A DNA stretch of 64,000 nt from CAVORB01 sp963736235 (GTDB lineage: Bacteria; Pseudomonadota; Gammaproteobacteria; Chromatiales; Chromatiaceae), in assembly GCA_963736235.1 (NCBI GenBank), contig CAVTOR010000017.1, positions 1-64,000 of the forward strand, given 5' to 3'. A model generated the notes under the pieces. The model was given only the letters and a program-made list of their open reading frames with translations, ran no database searches and was not told the origin of the DNA. A program made the position numbers and the translations under genes. Below, piece by piece: positions 27,347-37,006 of the stretch (its first letter is position 1; each line of letters opens with the position of its first letter).

Positions 27347-27790
27347 CTATTCGACCCACTCGATCAGGTGATGCAGGAGGGGGCCCGCGTCCTCCTCGCT
27401 GATGACCCGGCCGGCAATCGAGTGGCCGGCCTCAACCACTGAAGCCGCATCGCCGCTGACAAGCGGGTGCCAGTCGGGCAGGGGCTTGCCTTCCGCCACC
27501 AGCCGGTAGGCGCAGGTGGCGGGAAGCCAGTAGGGGTCCTCCAGCACCGCGGGCGTCAGGGTGACGCAGTTGGATACGATGCGGGAGCGGTTGGGGTAGT
27601 CGGCGCAGCGGCAGCTATCCGGGTCCAGCAGCTTGCAGGCGACGTTGGTGTAGACGATGCGCTTGGTGTCCTCGTCCTCCAGCTTCTCCAGGCAGCACTT
27701 GGCGCAGCCGTCGCACAGCGATTCCCACTGACGCCGCGTCATGGCGGAGAGGGGAACAGTCTCCCAGAATCGGTCGTCGGCGTTATGCAT
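27347..27790 (-). CDS. YcgN/UPF0260-family cysteine-cluster protein
   Basis: A 147-residue protein of the YkgJ/YcgN zinc- or iron-chelating family. Cysteine-rich motifs are present at CDGCAKCCLEKLE (about 26-38), ACKLLDPDSCRCADYPNR (about 51-68) and RIVSNCVTL. The biochemical function is unknown in E. coli. It is divergent from ogt across a 162-bp gap. Confidence 0.88.
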   Translation of the reverse strand: MHNADDRFWETVPLSAMTRRQWESLCDGCAKCCLEKLEDEDTKRIVYTNVACKLLDPDSCRCADYPNRSRIVSNCVTLTPAVLEDPYWLPATCAYRLVAEGKPLPDWHPLVSGDAASVVEAGHSIAGRVISEEDAGPLLHHLIEWVE

Positions 27791-27952
27791 GGAGGGGGCG
27801 TGGCCCGGCAGGGGCGGGAATGAAGAGGATGGAGAAACGAGAACTCCGCCATCCTTCGGAGCGCGGATTATACACTCGTGGGCGCGAAGCTATAATCCGG
27901 CACAAGCCGCCCGTCGCCATGGGTTGCCAAACAAACAAGTGAGATCGCCGAG

Positions 27953-28420
27953 ATGCACGAGCAGAGCGGAGTGATGCAGACGCCGATGGGCGACGTGGGC
28001 GTGACCTGGGAGTACGGGGTCCTACTCGGCGTCGACCTGGAGCCCGAGCGGGTCCTGGAAACGCCAGCGGATCTGCCCGATGCGATCCAGGGTCAGCTCG
28101 CCGCCTACTTCCAGGACGGGTCAACGCGCTTCGACCTCGACTTGGGCCTGCGCGGCACGCCGTTCCAACGTCGGGTGTGGAAGGCGCTGCAGGCCATCCC
28201 GCCTGGAACCACCATGACCTACGGCGAATTGGCGGCGGCGCTCGGTACCAGCGCCCGTGCGGTTGGGGGCGCTTGCAGAGCGAATCCCTGTCCCATCGTG
28301 GTACCGTGCCACCGGGTAGTGGCTACCAACGGACTCGGGGGCTTCGCCGGCGACCGGAGCGGCCGCAAGGTGGAAGTGAAACGTTGGCTCCTGCGCCATG
28401 AGGGAAGCCTCGGTGACTGA
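27953..28420 (+). CDS. ogt: Methylated-DNA-protein-cysteine methyltransferase
   Basis: A 155-residue suicide DNA-repair enzyme that removes alkyl groups from O6-alkylguanine. The nucleophile motif NPCPIVVPCHRVV (C119) and the helix-turn-helix TYGELAAALGTSARAVG with the conserved Arg are intact. It has only the Ogt core, with no Ada regulatory domain. The window places xerD just downstream, 78 bases after the stop. Confidence 0.92.
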   Translation: MHEQSGVMQTPMGDVGVTWEYGVLLGVDLEPERVLETPADLPDAIQGQLAAYFQDGSTRFDLDLGLRGTPFQRRVWKALQAIPPGTTMTYGELAAALGTSARAVGGACRANPCPIVVPCHRVVATNGLGGFAGDRSGRKVEVKRWLLRHEGSLGD

Positions 28421-28498
28421 GGCAATCGGGTCGCGGTGGCGCGAGCACCCTCGCGTTTCGCCGACTTCCCTGTCGGCCTGATCCACCAAACTCAGGAC

Positions 28499-29401
28499 AT
28501 GATCGACGACACCGAGAAAGAGCTCATCGAGCGTTTCGCCGATGCCCTGTGGATGGAGCGGGGCCTCAGCGTCAATACCCTCTCCGCTTACCAATCGGAT
28601 CTGCGCGCCTTCGCGCTGTGGCTGGCGGGCGAGCGCGCGCGGCGGCTGGCGCAGGCGCGACGCCTCGACCTGCTCGATTATCTGACGCTGCTCTCGCGCC
28701 AGGGACGAAAGCCCAGGTCCGCGGCGCGGCTGCTGTCCTGTCAGCGCCAGTTCTATCAATATCTGCTGCGCCTGGGGACGATCCGGGAGGACCCCAGCGC
28801 CCGCGTCGATGCGCCCAAGCTCGGGCGGCCCCTGCCGAAGACCCTCACCGAGACAGAGGTCGAGACGCTGCTCGCGGCACCGGACACGGACGATCCCCGC
28901 GGGCACCGCGACCGCACCATGCTGGAGTTGCTCTATGCGACGGGCCTTCGGGTCACGGAGTTGGTGTCCCTCACGCCCCAGCAGGTGAGCCTGAACCAGG
29001 GCGTGGTGCGGGTGACGGGCAAGGGCAGCAAGGAGCGCCTGGTGCCTTTGGGCGAGGAGGCGGCGGCCTGGCTGCGCCAGTATGCGCGAGGGCCGCGCGT
29101 CGATCTGCTGGGCGGCCGCCTGAGCGACTACCTGTTTCCCACCCGCCGCAGCGATTGCATCACACGACAGGCCTTCTGGCAGTTGATCAAGCGCTATGCG
29201 CTGGAGGCCGGAATCGCCAAGGCACTCTCGCCGCACACGGTGCGCCATGCCTTCGCGACCCATCTGCTCAACCACGGGGCTGATCTGCGCGTGGTGCAGA
29301 TGCTGCTCGGTCACAGCGACCTGTCGACCACCCAGATCTACACGCACGTCGCACGCGAGCGGCTCAAGCAGGTGCACGCCAGGCATCACCCCCGGGCCTG
29401 A
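28499..29401 (+). CDS. xerD: Tyrosine recombinase XerD
   Basis: A 300-residue site-specific recombinase that, with XerC, resolves chromosome dimers at dif during cell division under FtsK. All catalytic residues are present: R151 (GLRVTEL), K175 (GKGSKER), H246 and R249 (SPHTVRHAF), H272 (LLGHSDL) and the nucleophile Y281 (TTQIYTHV). The N-terminal SAM-like core-binding domain is at 5-95. I chose ATG 28499 (MIDDTEKEL); an upstream in-frame start at 28436 would add 21 residues. Confidence 0.95.
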   Translation: MIDDTEKELIERFADALWMERGLSVNTLSAYQSDLRAFALWLAGERARRLAQARRLDLLDYLTLLSRQGRKPRSAARLLSCQRQFYQYLLRLGTIREDPSARVDAPKLGRPLPKTLTETEVETLLAAPDTDDPRGHRDRTMLELLYATGLRVTELVSLTPQQVSLNQGVVRVTGKGSKERLVPLGEEAAAWLRQYARGPRVDLLGGRLSDYLFPTRRSDCITRQAFWQLIKRYALEAGIAKALSPHTVRHAFATHLLNHGADLRVVQMLLGHSDLSTTQIYTHVARERLKQVHARHHPRA

Positions 29402-29502
29402 CGCCGCCGCCGTGGGGAGTGGAACTTGTGTCGTGCTTCGACTACATTACGACGTTTGGCTGCGGCACCGGGAACGATCGCCGCGACAATGGGAGCGCGT
29501 CA

Positions 29503-29985
29503 ATGCCGACCTTCGACGTCGTGTCGGAAGTAGACCTCCAAGAGGTGCGCAACGCCGTGGATCAGTCCAACCGCGAGATCGGAACGCGGTTCGACTTCAA
29601 GGGCGTGCAGGCGGCGTTCGAGCTTACGGGCAGCGATATCCAGCTGAAAGCCGAGCAGGAATTCCAGCTGCAGCAGATGATGGATATCCTTCGCCAGAAA
29701 CTGGTCAAACGGAAGGTCGATATCGGCAGTCTGGATGTCCAAGAGCCCGTATCCAGCCTGAATGCCGCCCGCCAGCAGGTAGGCGTCAAGCAGGGTATCG
29801 ACGCCGACCTGGCCAAGCGCCTGGTCAAGGCCCTCAAGGCCGCCAAGCTCAAGGTGCAAGCCCAGATCCAAGGCGATCAGCTGCGCGTAAGCGGCAAGAA
29901 GCGAGATGACCTGCAGGCCGCGATCGCGCATCTGCGCGAGACGGACTGGGGGCTCCCGTTACAGTTCACGAATTTCAGAGATTGA
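29503..29985 (+). CDS. yajQ: YajQ-family nucleotide-binding protein
   Basis: A 160-residue protein of the YajQ/UPF0234 family. It begins MPTFDVVSEVDLQEVRNAVD and has the family landmarks REIGTRFDFKG (about 24-34) and a C-terminal ending DWGLPLQFTNFRD. Family members bind c-di-GMP or nucleotides and act with transcription factors. Fits a cytoplasmic regulator; a GGDEF-EAL protein lies elsewhere in this window. dsbC starts 11 bases downstream. Confidence 0.93.
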   Translation: MPTFDVVSEVDLQEVRNAVDQSNREIGTRFDFKGVQAAFELTGSDIQLKAEQEFQLQQMMDILRQKLVKRKVDIGSLDVQEPVSSLNAARQQVGVKQGIDADLAKRLVKALKAAKLKVQAQIQGDQLRVSGKKRDDLQAAIAHLRETDWGLPLQFTNFRD

Positions 29986-29996
29986 GGTCGATCATT

Positions 29997-30719
29997 ATGT
30001 GGAAGCAGACCAGGATTCTTCTCGCGGGCACCGTTCTGACGCTCGCGGGGGCGCCCGCGCTCGCCGACGCGGAAGGCGCGATCACCGCCCAGCTCAAGAA
30101 GCTGCTGCCGGAGTACGAGATCACCAGCGTTACCGAGACCCCGGTGCGCGGACTCTACGAGGTGATGATGGGGCCGCAGGTGATGTACGTCAGCGGCGAC
30201 GGCCGCTACATGATGCAGGGGCGGTTGGTCGATCTGGTGAACCGTGAGGATCTGACCGAGCCCCGCCAGGCGGAGGCGCGCAAGCAGGCGGTGAACAAGG
30301 TCGGCGAGGACACGATGGTGATCTTCGCACCGAAGAAATATGACCACACGGTCACCGTGTTCACCGATATCGACTGCGGATACTGCCGCAAGCTGCACAG
30401 CCAGATCAGCGAGTACGAGGACGAAGGCATCCGCGTCCGCTACGTCTTTTATCCACGCGCCGGGGTCGACAGCGAGTCCTACAAGGAAGCGGTCTCGGTC
30501 TGGTGTGCGGACGACCAGCAACAGGCGATGACCGATGCCAAGGCCGGCAAGCCGGTCGCCAACAAGTCCTGCGACAATCCGGTCAAGCAGCACATGGCGC
30601 TCGGAGAGCTCCTCGGGATCAACGGCACCCCCGCCATCGTGCTGGAGAGCGGCGATCTGGTGCCGGGCTATGTGCCGCCGAAGCGGCTCGCCGCCCTGCT
30701 CAAGGCGAACGGCAACTAA
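29997..30719 (+). CDS. dsbC: Periplasmic disulfide isomerase DsbC
   Basis: A 240-residue thiol-disulfide isomerase: signal peptide (MWKQTRILLAGTVLTLAGAP), N-terminal dimerisation domain, linker, and thioredoxin-fold domain with the active site DCGYC (C127 and C130). A second Cys pair (VWCADD and KSCDNP) corresponds to the structural disulfide of E. coli DsbC. The cis-Pro loop is NGTPAIV. It rearranges wrong disulfides in the periplasm, kept reduced by DsbD. The start at 29997 is chosen over an upstream in-frame codon at 29982. Confidence 0.93.
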   Translation: MWKQTRILLAGTVLTLAGAPALADAEGAITAQLKKLLPEYEITSVTETPVRGLYEVMMGPQVMYVSGDGRYMMQGRLVDLVNREDLTEPRQAEARKQAVNKVGEDTMVIFAPKKYDHTVTVFTDIDCGYCRKLHSQISEYEDEGIRVRYVFYPRAGVDSESYKEAVSVWCADDQQQAMTDAKAGKPVANKSCDNPVKQHMALGELLGINGTPAIVLESGDLVPGYVPPKRLAALLKANGN

Positions 30720-30785
30720 CGCGGGATACGGAACGCCGCGCGCACCGGTTGAGTTGGGGACAGGGTCAAGGAAGGGCATAACCGC

Positions 30786-31535
30786 ATGGCTCGACACCGG
30801 ATGGAGTACGCATGGCGCACGGACAAGGGCAGGGTGCGCAGTCGCAACGAGGATGCGGTCTCGGTGCTCCCCAAGTTAGGGCTCGTCGTCGTGGCTGACG
30901 GCATCGGCGGGTCCATGGCGGGAGAGGTCGCCAGCCGCCTTGCCGTGCACGTCATCTGCGAGAGCTTCCGGGAGAATCCTGCTCCGCCATCCGATCGGGA
31001 GGAGGCATTGGACAATCTGCGGGAAACCGTGGAGGAGGCCGATCGCCTCATCTGGGAATCGGCCCAGAGCTCTCCTCGCTACACGGGCATGGGCACCACC
31101 GTGGTCGTGGGTTACACCAACGGCGAATGGCTCGTGTATGCCCATGTCGGCGATTCGCGGATCTACCGCATGCGCGGCGGCGAGCTGGTCCAGCTCACGC
31201 GTGATCACTCCCTGATCCAGGAAGTCGTCGATCAAGGCTTTTTCCCCTCCCTGGAGGACGCCCTGCACTACGGCATCAACGAGAACATCATCACGCGCGG
31301 TCTCGGTACCTCCAATTCGGTCACGGTCGACGTGAACGAGGTGGATCTGCGCGCGGGCGACCTGTTTCTCTTCTGCTCGGACGGGCTGTCCGGAATGGTC
31401 AGGGACGATGGCCTACGCCGGATGCTCAGCGCCGAGGGGACGGACCTCGAGGGCATCGCGGACGGCCTGGTGGCGCTCGCCATGGAGGGCGGCGGGCTCG
31501 ACAACATCACGCTCGCGCTGGCCCGGGTCTACTGA
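30786..31535 (+). CDS. PP2C-type Ser/Thr protein phosphatase
   Basis: A 249-residue soluble metal-dependent phosphatase. PP2C motifs are intact: RSRNEDAVSV (about 18-27), VVADGIGGSMAGE (about 34-47), GTTVVVGY, VGDSRIYRMRGGELVQLTRDH, CSDGLSG and GGLDNITL. It resembles PrpC/Stp1 phosphatases that oppose Hanks-type kinases, but no kinase gene is present in the window. Its last seven bases overlap the convergent end of mutS. Confidence 0.92.
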   Translation: MARHRMEYAWRTDKGRVRSRNEDAVSVLPKLGLVVVADGIGGSMAGEVASRLAVHVICESFRENPAPPSDREEALDNLRETVEEADRLIWESAQSSPRYTGMGTTVVVGYTNGEWLVYAHVGDSRIYRMRGGELVQLTRDHSLIQEVVDQGFFPSLEDALHYGINENIITRGLGTSNSVTVDVNEVDLRAGDLFLFCSDGLSGMVRDDGLRRMLSAEGTDLEGIADGLVALAMEGGGLDNITLALARVY

Positions 31536-34102
31536 TCGCGTTCGGCGAGGACCTTCAACCGGTAGAGCGCGTCCAGCGCTTCCCGCGGGCTTACCCTGTC
31601 CGGCTCGATCGCGCGCAGGGCCTCGAGTGCCGGGTCTGGTGCCTCCAACGGAAATAGCGGAAGCTGCGCGGACTTGCGGTCGGTGTGGCGCCGCGCCGAC
31701 TCCTCGAGCTCGCGCAGACGCCCGCGGGCGCGCTCGATGACCGCCCGCGGCACGCCCGCCAGCGCGGCGACCTGCAGGCCGTAGCTCTGATTGGCGGGGC
31801 CTTCCCGAACGGCGTGCATGAACACGATCGAGTCCCCGTGCTCCACCGCGTCCAAGTGCACGTTGGCGATCCCGGGGTGCTCGTCCGGCAGGGTGGTGAG
31901 CTCGAAGTAGTGGGTGGCGAACAGGGTGAAGGCCCGCAGTCGGGTCGCCAGCTCCACCCCGCAGGACCAGGCCAGGGAGAGACCGTCGAAGGTGCTGGTG
32001 CCGCGGCCAACCTCGTCCATCAGCACCAGGCTGCGCTCCGTGGCGTTGTGCAGGATGTTCGCCGTTTCTTCCATCTCCACCATGAAGGTCGAACGCCCGC
32101 CGGCGAGGTCGTCGGCGGCGCCGATGCGCGAGAAGATCCGGTCCACGGGGCCGATGCGGGCCGCGGCGGCGGGGACGAAGCTGCCGCAATGGGCCAGCAG
32201 CACGATCAGCGCCGTCTGGCGCATGAAGGTGGACTTCCCCCCCATGTTGGGCCCGGTGATGATCAGCATGCACCGGCTCTCGTCGAGGCGCAGCCCGTTG
32301 GCGACGAAGGGAACTTCCGTCACCTGCTCCACGACCGGATGGCGCCCGTCCTCGATCTCGATCAGCGGCTCGTCGTCGAGCTCCGGCTGGCACCAGTCGA
32401 GCGCGCGCGCTCGCTCGGCGAAGTTGCACAGGACATCGAGCTCCGCCACCCCTGCGGCCGTCCGCTGCAGCTCGGGTAGAAACTCACCCAGGGATGCGAG
32501 CAGCTCCTCGTAGAGCCCCTTCTCCCGCGCCAGGGCCCGTTCGCGAGCGGACAGCACCTTGTCCTCGAAGCGCTTGAGCTCGGGGGTGATGTAGCGCTCC
32601 GCGCCTTTCAAGGTCTGGCGGCGGACGTAATCCTCCGGGACCTGGTCGGACTGGCTGCGCCCGACCTCGATGTAGTAGCCGTGGATCCGGTTGTAGCCGA
32701 CCTTCAGCGCCGCGATTCCCGTGCGCTCCCGCTCGCGGGTTTCCAGGTCCAGCAGGAAACGGTCTGCGTTGGTCGAGAGCGCTCGCAGCTCGTCGAGCTC
32801 GGCGTCGAAACCGGCGGCGATGACCCCGCCGTCGCGGATCAGCACCGGCGGGTTGTCGATGACGGCGCGGGTGAGCAACTCGACCGCCTCGGGGCGGGTG
32901 CCGATCGCCTCGCCCAAGGCGCGCAGCAGCGGGCTCTGCAGCGACGCCATCGCCTCCTGCAGCGCCGGCAGGCGCGCGAGGGAGTCGCGCAGCACCGCCA
33001 GGTCCCGCGGCCGGGCCGAACCCAGGGCCACCCTTGCCAGGATTCGCTCCAGGTCCCCGATCGCCGCGAGCTCCTCCCGCGGCGCGGCGTAGGATTCGTT
33101 GTCCGCCAGCTCCGCGACCGCCGCATGACGGCGGCGGATGGTGTCCGGGTTGCGCAGCGGTCGGCCCAGCCAGCGCCGCAGCAGACGGCTGCCCAGCGCC
33201 GTGACCGTGCGGTCGAGGACACCTGCCAGGGTGTGCTCCGGCCGGCCGGAGAGGCTGTGGGTGATCTCCAGATTTCGGCGCGTGGCCGCATCGAGGACCA
33301 CGGCCTCGTCCCGAAGCTCGGTGCTGATGCCTCGAATGTGGGGCAGCTGTCCTTTCTGGGTGTCCCGCAGGTACTGGAGCAGGCAACCCGCCGCGCCGAT
33401 GGCGGAGCGCAGGTCCGCGCAGCCGAAACCGGCGAGGTCCCGGGTCCCGAACTGGGCGCAGAGCAGGCGCTCGCCGCTGTCGGCATCGAAATGCCAGGTG
33501 GGACGGCGGGTGACTCCTCGCTCCAGGGCGAGGGCATCCGGCACGCGGCTGTCCTCCGACCACAGGGACTCGGCGGGGGCCAGGCGCGTCAGCTCGCTGC
33601 GCAGGGCCTCGCGGGTGGCGACCTCCAGCACGGCGAAGCGGCCGCTGGAGAGCTCCAGCCAGGCTAACCCGAAGCCTTCGTTTCCCTCGCAGACCGCCGC
33701 CAGCAGGTTCTCCTGACGTTCATCCAGCAGCGCCTCGTCGGTGAGGGTGCCGGGAGTGACGATGCGCGCCACCGCCCGCTCGACCGGTCCCTTTGACTTC
33801 GCGGGGTCCCCCATCTGCTCGCAGATGGCCACGGATACCCCCTGGCGCACCAGCTTGGCCAAATATGCCTCTGCCGCGTGGTAGGGCACGCCGGCCATCG
33901 GGATCGGCCGTCCGCCGGACTGCCCGCGCTTGGTCAGGGTGATGTCCAGCAGCCGCGCCGCGCGCTCCGCGTCCTCGTAAAACAGCTCGTAGAAGTCGCC
34001 CATGCGGTAAAACAGCAGCATGTCCGGGTGCTCCGCCTTGATGCGGAGATACTGCTGCATTACCGGCGTGTGCTGTGTCGTGGGCTTGGAGTCCTGTGTC
34101 AT
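31529..34102 (-). CDS. mutS: DNA mismatch-repair protein MutS
   Basis: An 857-residue mismatch sensor. The N-terminal mismatch-binding Phe-x-Glu is at GDFYELF (F37, E39). The C-terminal ATPase has Walker A TGPNMGGKSTF (about 614), Walker B LVLMDEVGRGTSTFDG and the LFATHYFELT switch. The extreme C-terminus keeps the dimer/tetramer region (REALDALYRLKVLAERDQ). I chose the ATG at 34102 (MTQDSKPTTQ) because the longer open frame contributes non-family residues. It runs convergent with the PP2C gene. Confidence 0.95.
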   Translation of the reverse strand: MTQDSKPTTQHTPVMQQYLRIKAEHPDMLLFYRMGDFYELFYEDAERAARLLDITLTKRGQSGGRPIPMAGVPYHAAEAYLAKLVRQGVSVAICEQMGDPAKSKGPVERAVARIVTPGTLTDEALLDERQENLLAAVCEGNEGFGLAWLELSSGRFAVLEVATREALRSELTRLAPAESLWSEDSRVPDALALERGVTRRPTWHFDADSGERLLCAQFGTRDLAGFGCADLRSAIGAAGCLLQYLRDTQKGQLPHIRGISTELRDEAVVLDAATRRNLEITHSLSGRPEHTLAGVLDRTVTALGSRLLRRWLGRPLRNPDTIRRRHAAVAELADNESYAAPREELAAIGDLERILARVALGSARPRDLAVLRDSLARLPALQEAMASLQSPLLRALGEAIGTRPEAVELLTRAVIDNPPVLIRDGGVIAAGFDAELDELRALSTNADRFLLDLETRERERTGIAALKVGYNRIHGYYIEVGRSQSDQVPEDYVRRQTLKGAERYITPELKRFEDKVLSARERALAREKGLYEELLASLGEFLPELQRTAAGVAELDVLCNFAERARALDWCQPELDDEPLIEIEDGRHPVVEQVTEVPFVANGLRLDESRCMLIITGPNMGGKSTFMRQTALIVLLAHCGSFVPAAAARIGPVDRIFSRIGAADDLAGGRSTFMVEMEETANILHNATERSLVLMDEVGRGTSTFDGLSLAWSCGVELATRLRAFTLFATHYFELTTLPDEHPGIANVHLDAVEHGDSIVFMHAVREGPANQSYGLQVAALAGVPRAVIERARGRLRELEESARRHTDRKSAQLPLFPLEAPDPALEALRAIEPDRVSPREALDALYRLKVLAERDQ

Positions 34103-34221
34103 GGCGCGAGAGGGGTCGGAAAAGTCCGCTGGAGGCGGAAGGCCGAAGTCTAGTGACACCGGCGAAGCATTGCCAGACGGTTCCTTTGCCAGGGTCAATC
34201 TGCGAGTACAATGGCGAGCCA

Positions 34222-34782
34222 ATGAATATGCGACTTAACCCCCTCTACAAGAAGCTGCTCCTGGTCACCATCGTCCTCGGGCCGATCGTTTGGCTGATGC
34301 TGACCGACGACGGGCGGCGGCGCACCGACCTGGTGATGCTGCACCTGTTCGGCAAGCAGGAGATGAACCTGGCGATCGAGCACTTGCGGGGCGACATGAC
34401 GGAAGAGGAGTTTCGTACCGCCTTCCCGGACCTGGAGCTTGCCTGCAGCGACACGGCCAATGCCTTCGGCGATCGGATCTGCATCGCCGACGTGGGCTCC
34501 TTCAACGCCATCCCGTCGCGCGGCTTCGTCGTGTTCCTTGAGGGCGACCGGCTGCGCGCGGTCAAGGTGAGCTATCGGCCGGCGTATCACGAGACGCTCC
34601 AGGGTCAGCTCGACGGGCGGTTGGCCCAGCGTGCCGGAAGTAACGATGCCGGCGCGCGCTCCTGGCGTGTGAACGACGGCGTGCTGCTGATGCCTGACAC
34701 TGCCCCGGAATCGGAGGCCGACGCGGTGTTGATGTGGCTCTCCGACGCCGCGCTGCGCCGCGGCACCGTCCCCGGCGGTTGA
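34222..34782 (+). CDS. Hypothetical membrane-anchored protein
   Basis: About 186 residues with one N-terminal membrane segment (LLLVTIVLGPIVWLMLT) and a soluble, probably periplasmic domain containing two Cys (ELACSDTANAFGDRICIAD) that could form a disulfide. The domain has alternating beta-like segments (FVVFLEGDRLRAVKVSY). Not recognised. Two ATG codons six bases apart (34222, 34228) could start it. It is divergent from mutS, 119 bases away. Confidence 0.65.
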   Translation: MNMRLNPLYKKLLLVTIVLGPIVWLMLTDDGRRRTDLVMLHLFGKQEMNLAIEHLRGDMTEEEFRTAFPDLELACSDTANAFGDRICIADVGSFNAIPSRGFVVFLEGDRLRAVKVSYRPAYHETLQGQLDGRLAQRAGSNDAGARSWRVNDGVLLMPDTAPESEADAVLMWLSDAALRRGTVPGG

Positions 34783-34822
34783 ACCGGGTACTCGTTGGGC
34801 GACCGCGTTTCCGGCCTCTCCC

Positions 34823-36370
34823 TCAGCCGTCCTTTCCGACCAGCAGCCCGGCGATCAGCCGCTCCACCGGGGCGTAATCATCGGTGAGCACCGGCAGCTC
34901 GTCCGGCGGTGTCCCGATCTCCATCAGCTTCTCGGTTACCCGGTGCCAGGCGCGCTCGAAGCCCCAGCGCGCGGTCACTGTCTCCGGCAGGCGCTCACCG
35001 TCGCTCGCGGTCAGGACGAAGGTCACGCGCGGGTGCTCGGGCATGCCCTCCATCCACACGTCGACGTGGGCGAACTCCTGGCTCAGGGTCTTCACCAGGG
35101 ACTTGATTAGGCGCGGATCGGGAAAGCTGTCCACCACGTTCATGGCGTAAAGCCCACCGGGCGAGAGCTTCGACCGCACCAGGGCGGCGAACTCCCGGGT
35201 CACCAGATGCTGCGGGATGGCCACGTCGTGGAAGACGTCGCCGACGATCACGTCGAACGGCCCCGGCTCCCGGGCCAGCACTTGCCGCGCGTCCTCGTGG
35301 ACGATGCGCATGCCCTCCGGCCGCAGGAACAGGTGCTCCACCGCGGTGAGGGTCACCATGGGGTCGAGTTCCGCCACCGTAACGGTCGATGCCGGACTGA
35401 GCGCTTCGACCGCCCGCGGATGCGAATAGGCCCCCCCGCCGGCGAAGAAGTAGGCGAGTCCCTGCTCGTAGCGGTCGTCGAAATGGGCGTAGGCCAGCTC
35501 ATCCAGGGCGTGGACGTAGGGCGCGATGAGCATCTGCGGCACCGAGGCGTGGTTGATGCCGTGGAGCAGGTGATCGAGCACCATGCCGCGGGCCTCGCCG
35601 AAGGGGGCATCGCCGGAGTGATCGACCACCCGGATGCAGAAGTAGCTGCTCTCCTGGGTGCAGGGGGTCGCCAGGCCGTCGCGTTGCCAGAGCAGCCCGC
35701 CCGCCGCCGCCGCGGCGATCACGAGAGCGGCCGGTGCTAGCCGTCCCCCGCGACGCAGAAACGGGGCGGCGAGGGCGAACAGGGCGACTGCTGTCCCAAG
35801 CACCACCGCGCGGGTTCCGAAATATTGCACCAGCCAGTAGCCCGTGAAGAAGGTCCCGGCAATGCTGCCGATGGCCGCCAGCGCGTGCATGCGCCCGACC
35901 ACGTGTCCCGAGCGGCTATCGAGTTTCAGCGCAAGCGTGGTGAGCAGCGGGGTGACGACCCCGATCAGGGCGGCGGGCAGAAAGAACAGCGCGGCCGCGT
36001 AGCTGAAGCTCGCGCCCAGAAGGCCAACGCCGCTCTCCTGGAGCATCCCGCCCAGAAAATCGAGGGTGGGCAGGCTGAGGATGCACCAGATGCCGCTCAA
36101 CCCGAGCACCAGGCCGACGCCGCGCCCATCCGCGCCCCGGTCGGCCCAGACGCCGCCCAGCCAGTTGCCGAGGGAAAGCCCGGCCAGGATCACCCCGATA
36201 ATGGAGGTCCAGGTGTAGAGCGAGACCCCCACGTAGGGCGCGATCAGCCTGCCGGCGACGATCTCCAGCACCAGCAGCAGGGCGGAGCTCAGGAACACGG
36301 TGAACCCGTAGCCCGCGAGCGTGAGCCGTCGAGCGCGTGCGCCGGGCGCTGTATCTGTTGAGGTTGTCAC
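34823..36370 (-). CDS. Spermidine-synthase-like protein fused to membrane domain
   Basis: A 515-residue fusion: about eight membrane segments (residues 15-225), then a SAM-binding spermidine-synthase-type domain (about 230-490) with FFAGGGAYSHPRAVEA, VAELDPMVT and DVIVGDVFHD. This fused MFS/polyamine-synthase family is widespread; members may make polyamine-like compounds or methylate substrates, and the substrate is not known. The catalytic Asp of true spermidine synthases appears as GDVFHD. Convergent with the preceding gene. Confidence 0.82.
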   Translation of the reverse strand: MTTSTDTAPGARARRLTLAGYGFTVFLSSALLLVLEIVAGRLIAPYVGVSLYTWTSIIGVILAGLSLGNWLGGVWADRGADGRGVGLVLGLSGIWCILSLPTLDFLGGMLQESGVGLLGASFSYAAALFFLPAALIGVVTPLLTTLALKLDSRSGHVVGRMHALAAIGSIAGTFFTGYWLVQYFGTRAVVLGTAVALFALAAPFLRRGGRLAPAALVIAAAAAGGLLWQRDGLATPCTQESSYFCIRVVDHSGDAPFGEARGMVLDHLLHGINHASVPQMLIAPYVHALDELAYAHFDDRYEQGLAYFFAGGGAYSHPRAVEALSPASTVTVAELDPMVTLTAVEHLFLRPEGMRIVHEDARQVLAREPGPFDVIVGDVFHDVAIPQHLVTREFAALVRSKLSPGGLYAMNVVDSFPDPRLIKSLVKTLSQEFAHVDVWMEGMPEHPRVTFVLTASDGERLPETVTARWGFERAWHRVTEKLMEIGTPPDELPVLTDDYAPVERLIAGLLVGKDG

Positions 36371-36747
36371 CCTCGGGATTATCCTTGGGTTGGGCGCGCG
36401 ACGCCAAGCGGATTCAAAGCCGCGCCGATCCTCGGGGACCGGGACTTGCCCGAGGCGGAAGAGCAGGGGCTAGATTGCGCCGATCCATCCAAGCCACGGA
36501 TGGGTTCAGGGGAGCATGCGGTTGCGCGACGTTCCAAGGTATGACCGGCTCCGCCGGGTCGCGAAACGGGCGGGGTTTCTGAAGTCGTCCCACCGCGGAA
36601 GGTCGAGACCCGACCCTCAAGGTCCGCAATGTGGCGGAAAGGGTCGCTGACACCACCTTGCTTAACTGGCGCAATCGGCCACAATCCGCCTTTGACATCG
36701 CTCGAGCGGCGGGCAGGTGTCAATATGAAGGCGGGCGATATAAATAT
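36371..36747. other. Intergenic region before the IS1595 remnant
   Basis: These 377 bp hold no supported gene. An ORF on the plus strand (from 36629) is an artefact: it reads across the left end of the deleted transposable element. No tRNA or terminator was recognised. The last part (36720-36747) is AT-rich and forms the insertion flank. Confidence 0.45.
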
Positions 36748-37006
36748 ACCTGACTACCCCGAAGGCTCAGCCAGTCTGAGGAGCCGCTCGGGCATCTGCG
36801 GGGTACGAGTGGCAACGTATCCGAGGCGAGGAATCATCGCCGGTAGCTTAAAACGGCGGTTGAATCGATAGCAGAAGAAACTCGGACAAACTCAACCCCT
36901 TCTGAAATGGAACCTGATTCTTGGCCATGGCGCTGTCCTCGTTTGGGCGCAGGGTCAGTGTGCGCCTCCCACGGGCTCAATAGTTGAGCCTTAGGGCGAA
37001 TCAGGT
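36748..37006 (-). mobile_element. Internally deleted IS1595-type element (MITE-like, about 259 bp)
   Basis: Both ends read inward with similar sequence: ACCTGACTACCCCGAAGGCT from 36748, and on the other strand ACCTGATTCGCCCTAAGGCT from 37006, about 20 of 26 positions identical over the first 26 bases. Between them, on the minus strand, are only the first 18 codons and the last 38 codons of an IS1595/ISXO2-type transposase. Flanks ATAAATAT (36740-36747) and AAATATAT (37007-37014) match at 6 of 8, compatible with a decayed 8-bp target duplication in AT-rich DNA. It is non-autonomous. Confidence 0.75.
36754..36928 (-). pseudogene. IS1595-family transposase, N- and C-terminal pieces joined by deletion
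   Basis: The start ATG (36928), preceded by GAGGACAGCG, gives MAKNQVPFQKGLSLSEFL (36875-36928), the opening of IS1595/ISXO2 transposases. Then, out of frame, YRFNRRFKLPAMIPRL through PERLLRLAEPSG and a stop (36754-36870) is the family C-terminus. The DDE catalytic core is missing, so it cannot be active. The stop codon lies within the left inverted repeat. Confidence 0.8.

Noticed and set aside
36629..36871. Plus-strand ORF upstream of the sulfur globule gene
   Set aside because: It lies antisense to the deleted IS1595 transposase and runs through its left inverted repeat; composition is not protein-like.
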